This document shows, in pieces, positions 58,081-64,000 of a DNA stretch of 64,000 nt (the stretch's first letter is position 1; every line of letters starts with the position of its first letter). The position numbers were made by a program, and so were the translations under genes. The notes beneath the pieces were generated by a model. That model saw nothing but the letters and a program-made list of their open reading frames with translations, did no database searches and was not told the origin of the DNA. The DNA comes from Panax quinquefolius (Eukaryota; Streptophyta; Magnoliopsida; Apiales; Araliaceae). Location of the stretch: contig CM035163.1 of NCBI GenBank assembly GCA_020205615.1, positions 39,690,189 through 39,754,188 on the forward strand, written 5' to 3'.

Positions 58081-59440
58081 TTTTAAGTCATTTAAAAATA
58101 ATATGGCTGATAGTTACAGATGTTGAGCTACAGAATAGAGTCTTAGACTTGATAATTAGCAGATAAGGTCATCGAAGACAATCGTATGTTTGAGAAATTG
58201 ATCAGTACTTAGATATTTTGATCGTATTAATGATTTTTGTGATTCAACGATATTGGATATGTGTGATAATGTGATTAGGTTATGTGTGATCATGCGAAAT
58301 GCGATATTATGTATACAAATATATTGTTCTAATCGAACTAATGATCGATTAATGATAGTCGTGATATAAAAGATAAAACTAAGTTGCATTCGTAGAAGTA
58401 ATGTGATCGTGCAAGTATACTACCTTTTCATTTCCTTTATGCAATAGACATGAGTAAGAAGTTTCAGAATTATATTATTGTTATGCTATATTATTAACTC
58501 TATTGCGATAAACTCTATATCCGATCATTGTTTATCAACATGTTAGTATATGGTAATTCAAATATATATTATGTTCGTTAATTTCTATAAAATGGTTATA
58601 CAAGTGTCCCCACTTGGATAATCATTGCAGTTAAACACATGTTGATACACCTTTGTCATTTACCTGTATATATATATGTTGAAGTATAGATTATTGTTGA
58701 ACAAGATAAAACCTTTGGTTTGAAACACCGACAAGTATGAACATCCCTTACACGGGAAAACTTTTATGCGCCCAAGGCGGACAGAGTTCTTGAAATGTAG
58801 TATTGATCAATGCAGGGCACAACGGGCTGATCACCCCCGTGTCCGTAAGTTATGACGGTTTGCAGATGAATTTCTGTTTAACCCTTTTGAAAATGAAAAC
58901 AATGTTCATGACATGTCATCTTAACCCTACTTATAGTCAATACGTAGTTTCAAAAATGTGAAAGAGAGTTGTTATGTTATTATTATCCTTGGTACAGATT
59001 ACTTCAGAACTATTGATTTGTTGTAGAGGGGGTTATATAAAGAAAACATTTAAATCCTTTCAGCTAATATTTATAATTGTTATTACTTGCTGGGCACTCA
59101 AATGCTCATCCTTGGTTAATTTAAATGTTTTCAGTTAAGTTTGAAGAACTAGAAGGCTCATGCAGAAACAAAGGAAAAGGAAAGCTAACCAAATAAGATT
59201 CATGGTAGTTGTTGTAATAGTTTTATATTATTAAGACAATGATATATATATAATTAATATCATGTATTATAAGGAATGTAATTAAAGGTCTCGTACCTGG
59301 GGAGATAGACTTTGATAATTATGTAAATTAAGTTTGTTAATTATATTATTATTATTATTATTATTATTCCGCTCATAGAAATGGTATCGTGAAGCACCGA
59401 GTTCGGGTTTTAAGTACCTGAATTTGGGGGTGTCACAGGT

Positions 59441-59452
59441 TGGTATCAGAGC
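59441..59452 (+). other. Primer-binding site (initiator tRNA-Met)
   Basis: TGGTATCAGAGC, the exact plant tRNA-iMet-type site, lies 3 bp after the LTR end. Confidence 0.9.
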
Positions 59453-59661
59453 TTTAGGGTTAGAAACCTTAGGTGGGATCGACCTTAGGCTATAACCTTA
59501 GAACGGGGGAAAACGTTGACAATACAGATAACTCATATCGAGTTTAAAAGGAGATGAATTGAACAAATTCATCGTCAAACAAAATAAAAGATAACTTATA
59601 TAAAACTCTTATTTATTGTGTGTATATACTATATACTAATCAGGATAATTTATGTGTGTAG

Positions 59662-60249
59662 ATGTCTGGTGGAAAAGGTTTGTTGTGGGCTTATAACTTG
59701 AGGAAGGATCAGATCCATACACCCGAGGTAATATCGAAGCCAATAGCTGAAATAGAGGCTCATAATGAAATCAAATCTGAGGAGGTGGTTATTATAGAAA
59801 ATGTAGTACCAGATCCAGAAATGGTGGAACTAACAGATAGTGATTCAGACACTAAAGTTGAAGCTGATCAAGCATCAACGGAGGTGCAGGATCTGAGGAA
59901 CAAGGTTTCTTCTCTGGAAAAGCTATGGTAAATAGAAAAACTGTTGAATAGTCAACTACGTCAGGCGTTAATAAAAACAATGGAAGAGCAGGATAAGCTT
60001 AAAATCCAAATTGATCAGATAGGAGCCTCAAACAACACATCGTGTGCAGCTCCGAGAGATAAGGGAAAAAGAAAGATAGAAGACCATGATTTAGGAAAAC
60101 CTGATAAGAAGAAAGGGAGAAAGATATGTTACAATTGCAGACATGAGGGACATACCTCTCATCATTGTCCCGACTTTAAGTTAGGCGCATGTTTTAATTG
60201 TGGGATGGAGGATCATCAGGCGAAGAGTTGTCCGAGAGAAAAGGCTTAG
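59662..60249 (+). pseudogene. Extra reading frame upstream of gag: acidic, coiled-coil, two CCHC zinc knuckles
   Basis: One frame of 196 codons with a single TAA at about 59929-59931. The N-terminus MSGGKGLLWAYNLRK is followed by an acidic part (EIEAHNEIKSEEVVIIENVV, ELTDSDSDTKVEAD). A heptad-like helix spans the stop (VQDLRNKVSSLEKLW, then IEKLLNSQLRQALIKTMEEQ). After that come a Lys-rich linker and two zinc knuckles, CYNCRHEGHTSHHC and CFNCGMEDHQAKSC. The knuckles suggest nucleic-acid binding. It lies between the primer-binding site and gag, where most chromoviruses have no gene. It is distinct from gag, which carries its own knuckles. Role unknown. It could be a second nucleocapsid-like protein or a duplicated gag tail. 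Confidence 0.65.
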
Positions 60250-60549
60250 TAAATAGGTAGTATAGGTTCTGTTGTGTAGGTATGTTTAAGGTAATATGGG
60301 TGATAAGTATGTTTGTGTAATGAAATAGTTTCAACTTTTGTGTTGGTCAAGGTTGTAAATCCCGACTTTTGTAGTCACAAAGGGATAGCTGGTGTTTAAA
60401 GCAGTAAGTGCTATGCTATGTAAAATATTCGATGAATGAATATGAATCTAAGTTTGAGAAATGAAACAAGTTTAATATATTAATCTTATGCAATAAGGTT
60501 TAGAATGTAAGTTAATAAAGTATAATTTATGGTTTTACTTAACTAGATA

Positions 60550-60940
60550 ATGCCGCCAAGACGTCAAACTCGAAACCAAAGGGAAGAAGAATCTGTCATC
60601 AACACTGAGGGACAACAGAAACACCCGATGCAAAACTTTGTAAACATGGTAGCTCAAAGCATATCGAGAGGAATACCGGTACACAGAAACCACGAGACAA
60701 TAAACAGCAAAATTAAAAGACTTCAAAGCAGTAGGACCATCGGAATTTAGAGGATCAGCTGACCCTATAGAAGCCCAGACGTGGGTTAATGAGATAGAAA
60801 AGGCGTTCGTAATTGCTAGGGTAGATGAGGGACAAAAGACCGCTTTTGCCACTTATATGATAAAAATGGAGGCTAACTTTTGGTGGGAGGCAAATAAAAC
60901 TAGGGCAGGAGAAGGAGTAGTTACTTGGGATAGGTTTAAG
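60550..60940 (+). pseudogene. Gag of the second element, part 1
   Basis: It begins MPPRRQTRNQREEESVINTE. After a frameshift near 60700-60712 it continues DFKAVGPSEFRGSADPIEAQ and TWVNEIEKAFVIARVDEGQK, then TRAGEGVVTWDRFK, which ends exactly at the solo LTR. This is the N-terminal gag domain of a gypsy element. Confidence 0.8.
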
Positions 60941-63310
60941 TGTGACGCCCCCAAAATAGGTATACATCACCCATCTTGAGTCGCCAAATACATGGTACAA
61001 AATTTAAATACAAACTAATAATACAACAGTCGTGTAAAATACGACAAAACATATGCTGTAAGTTTAAATACAAATATTGTCTTCTAGACAATATCCACTC
61101 TCAGAATAAGTCCTCATTACATTTATTATTACACTATTTAACAAAATAGTGAGGACTACTAGCTAATACTATCATCCAGACCATCACTCCATTCCCCGAC
61201 TCGTCCCAGCTATGTTCTCATTTCCTGAAGAGAACAGTGAAAGAAAGGGTAAGCTCAACTAGCCTAGTAAGAAATATTATAACTAAGATAATGCAGAATA
61301 AATTATCGTTAGTCTTCAACAATGTTAAACTGATAAAATACAATAGACATCAAGTTTAACTGCAGCGGAACAAGCAATCCATTAAAAGAGTCAAGTAGAG
61401 AAGAAAATCTACTATCTTTTATGATTTAAAAGGTTTTTCATCACTTTTATCGCTGAGACTCAGCTAAATAAATAATCCACATCATCCCTGCACTACGGCC
61501 AAGGATATTCATTAGGGTCACGACCACAAATTTCATGCACTACGGGCCAAGGATATTTGTGTATTCATCAATGGTCATGATCATGCCAACAACTGTCCAT
61601 CAATGCACTACGGCCAATGAGGACTCTTACCACATCATTTGTAACATTACGGTTATGATTACACCGAATAATCCCTGGTCATAATCATATCAAGTCCATC
61701 TATGCACTACAGGCCATAGATGACTTTAAAAAAAATATAAACATGAGGATGATGACAATGATATAAGAATTCAATAAAACAAGTTCAAGAATTAATTTAT
61801 TCAGGAATCAATAACGTCCAAATTGTCAACATGATACTTCTGTGTAGAGTAAAATTCAAGAATGCTCGAAGAATATTTCCATGAAAAGATATTTGGATGA
61901 AGCGCAAATATCAAGGATATTCTACTAATTTCATGGAGTATAGAAGTCAAAACTTTAACCAACCGAGTATAATAAAGAATGGAATAACAAAAGAAATCAC
62001 CATGCATGCGATTACTTTGCATGACAAAGTTATTCAGCGAGAATAATAATAACGGAACCAGTCGGTGAAATTCACACAAGCGAGGATGTTCTAACAGAAT
62101 AATAAAGATGGAACCGGATCCGGTGTAAAAACACATGAGATAGGATATTCCAAATGTAATAATAAAGAGCGGAACCAGTAGGTGTAAAACACATGCATAA
62201 AGATATTGCAATGAGAATAATAAAAAGCGGAACCAGGTCCAAAGTGTAAAACACACGCATGTGATATTCCAACAGAATAATAAAGAGGCGGAACTGAAGT
62301 CGGTGTAAAACACACGCATGGCGAGGATATTCCAATGAGAATAATAAAGAGCGGAACCCAGTCCGATGTAAAACACACATGTATTGTGGTATTCCAACAG
62401 AATAATAAAGACAGAATAATAGAAGAATGTCACCAAGTATAGGGTAGCCCGCGTATACAGGTTATTCCAACAGAATAATAAGAAATGGAATAACAGAAAT
62501 TCTCTTCATGAATACAAAAGAATAATATCCCTTACCGTAAAAGAAACTGAATATAAGAGTAGTTAAGTAGCAGAATATTTTTCTTCTTTCTCTCTTACAG
62601 TTTATCTCTCTAGAGTTTCAGTGAATTCGTAAGAAAATAATGAAGGAATGAGCTTCTATTTATAGAAGAATGGATTGCATAGTAACTAATTCATGAACGG
62701 TCCAGATTGATTTACTTTAATCTGACGGTCCATATTTAAAGCAAAATCTTTTAAATAAAATATAATATATTCTATTTATAATTTTACTATGCAACACTAT
62801 GCATAATAAAATATAATATAATCTAATTATTATCAAATAAAACGAATAACTTTATAAAAGTATTCTATTTTATATAAAAGATGTTTACATTTTATTACGT
62901 TAATAATACTAATAAAACAAAAGCGAGTGACTATCACATAAGCATCAATAATCAATCTGTAGTGTATTGCTACTATGCAACCACACGTATTATTGTACTT
63001 TTACTACCGAGTAGTTCAACAAGATAACGATAAAACTTCCATAGTTATTTTCATAAAAATATTTTTGTCATTTTCTCAATCCAAGCAATAATTACATTGT
63101 GGGGTCCACTAATGATTGTAATCGCCGCACGGATATTCCCCGACAAAAAGAATATTTTCCGACTAATCGAATATAATATGACAACTTGCATACTTTGTAA
63201 AATTTATAAATATTACCCCCAACTATAACATTATATTAAATTCATTCCATAATACTCAAAAATGATAATTATAGAAAATTCATCTTTATTCAAAAAGTTG
63301 GGGTCTTACA
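60941..63310 (-). repeat. Solo Tekay LTR inserted in gag
   Basis: On the + strand it begins TGTGACGCCCCCAAAATAGG and ends GTTGGGGTCTTACA, i.e. a complete reversed LTR of the family at 24909. It is flanked by the exact 5-bp duplicate TTAAG (60936-60940 and 63311-63315). Length is 2370 bp. It carries the inverted hairpin array (61970-62500) and the LTR TATA region (about 62650-62665). A single LTR with a perfect duplication indicates recombination between the two LTRs of a former full element. Confidence 0.93.
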
Positions 63311-64000
63311 TTAAGACTTTATTTTTCGAAAACTATCTCTCAGCTAGTATGCAAGCTAGGATGGAGGTGAAATTTCTAGAGTTAAAGCAGGAGAACATGA
63401 CTGTTGCGGAGTATGCCGCAAAGTTTAATGAGTTGTCTAGGTTTGCTCCACATCAAGTTGATACGGAGGCTAGGAAGGCAAGGAGGTTTGAGCTAGGCTT
63501 AAAACCCTGGCTCTACAATAAGGTGGCAGTATTGTAAATTAATACTTTTGCAGCACTCATGGAGAAGGCTATCATAGTTGAGGAAGGGAGTGAGGCCATG
63601 AGCCTCTACAACAAGGAGAAGAAAAACAGAAGCAAGGCAGAAGGATCTTTGAAGGTGGAAGGAAATAGTGGAAATAGGGGTGAGAAAAGAAAGGAGAATT
63701 TTTCTGGGAATGTTCAGGTGAAACAGGAAGGTGTAAAGAAGCAGGTGGTGCAGTGTAAGAATTGCGGGAAGAATCACTCTGGTGAGTACCTGAAGGGTAA
63801 GTTTGTATGTTATAAATGCGGACAGGAGGGTCATATCTCTCCCAACTGCCCCAATCCTAGAATGAACAGTGGTTGTTTTATATGTGGATCGACTGAACAT
63901 AAAGTAAAGGATTGTCCAAAGAGGAGAATGGAGGCAGGGAATGTAACCACGGGGAAAGGCAGTGGGACTTTGGCAATCACAGGACCGACCTCAACCAATA
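63311..64000 (+). pseudogene. Gag of the second element, part 2, running off the window
   Basis: Gag resumes in the same frame after the TTAAG duplicate: TLFFENYLSASMQARMEVKF, ELKQENMTVAEYAAKFNELS, RFAPHQVDTEARKARRFELG. One TAA at about 63535-63537 stands where Gln is usual (VAVL-stop-INTF). After it come a Lys/Gly-rich linker and the nucleocapsid with [33 protein letters not shown] and CFICGSTEHKVKDC. The frame is still open at 64000. Confidence 0.85.

Larger units (their letters stand above)
54883..59437 (+). repeat. 4.55-kb 5' LTR
   Basis: TG...CA ends, directly followed by a primer-binding site. It contains many 'aaaccctaatt' repeats (about 55500-55760), a perfect 11-bp palindrome 'cctatagcgac' at 57132-57159, and a degenerate tandem repeat of about 130-155 bp (57280-58080). 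The 3' terminus resembles the terminus of the LTR at 47228-49975 ('gtgagcaccga', 'tttgggggcgtcaca'). No convincing long reading frame. Confidence 0.8.
54883..64000 (+). mobile_element. Second chromovirus-like gypsy element with a 4.55-kb LTR and an extra ORF
   Basis: LTR 54883-59437 starts TGTAATAACCCGATATTTTC and ends TTTGGGGGTGTCACA. PBS TGGTATCAGAGC is at 59441-59452. An extra CCHC reading frame lies at 59662-60249 and gag at 60550-64000, itself interrupted by a solo LTR at 60941-63310. It inserted into gag of the element at 50110. The pol region and 3' LTR lie beyond the window. Gag resembles Tekay-type chromovirus gag, but the lineage is not proven without pol. Confidence 0.8.

Noticed and set aside
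61801..62436. 211-codon - strand frame in the solo LTR
   Set aside because: It is the same LTR repeat array read on the sense strand of the LTR; peptide repeats only mirror the DNA repeats.
1..64000. CRISPR arrays, tRNA and rRNA genes
   Set aside because: No regularly spaced repeat-spacer array was found; no cloverleaf or rRNA segment was recognised by eye. A tRNA scan would be needed to exclude tRNAs fully.

Overview
The window looks like nuclear DNA of a eudicot plant. It is AT-rich, its genes are split by GT-AG introns, and it is packed with Ty3/gypsy LTR retrotransposons of lineages typical of plant genomes (Tekay-type chromoviruses and Tat). I cannot name the species. Three intron-containing genes can be rebuilt exon by exon with no reading-frame conflict: a DUF630/DUF632 protein (10530-14480, 4 exons, 741 aa), an AFC3-type LAMMER/CLK kinase (16036-20383, 12 exons, 397 aa) and a FRIGIDA-like protein (37315-40679, 3 exons, 541 aa). 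All three lie on the + strand. Their products are a plasma-membrane-type regulator, a splicing-factor kinase and a flowering-regulator-type protein; nothing suggests that they act together.

Layout. 1-1615: 3' part of a Tekay-type LTR. 1892-2035: possible first exon of a small gene, cut off. 2036-8687: decayed Tat-lineage element on the - strand. 9140-9710: lysine-rich H1-tail-like reading frames. 10530-20383: the DUF630/632 and AFC3 genes. 20384-24010: AT-rich spacer with several hairpin (MITE-like) repeats. 24011-36172: a nested composite in which a long-TIR DNA element carrying pieces of host genes (UGT92-like glycosyltransferase and an ADELF-motif reading frame) was split by a 10.5-kb Tekay chromovirus. 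37315-40679: the FRIGIDA-like gene. 41583-43695: a non-autonomous hAT element with an exact 8-bp target duplication, carrying a decayed TFIIIA zinc-finger fragment.

44556-49975 is a large inverted repeat made of two copies of one LTR family, separated by an integrase/chromodomain remnant. 50110-64000 is a three-level nest: a Tekay element (5' LTR and gag) is cut by a second chromovirus-like element with a 4.55-kb LTR, whose gag is in turn cut by a solo Tekay LTR with a perfect 5-bp target duplication. The second element also carries an extra reading frame with two CCHC zinc knuckles and a predicted coiled coil between its primer-binding site and gag. I regard that as the best candidate here for something poorly described.

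Most retroelement reading frames are broken, several by CAG/CAA to stop changes that fit decay of methylated cytosine. No tRNA, rRNA, CRISPR or bacterial-type feature was seen.
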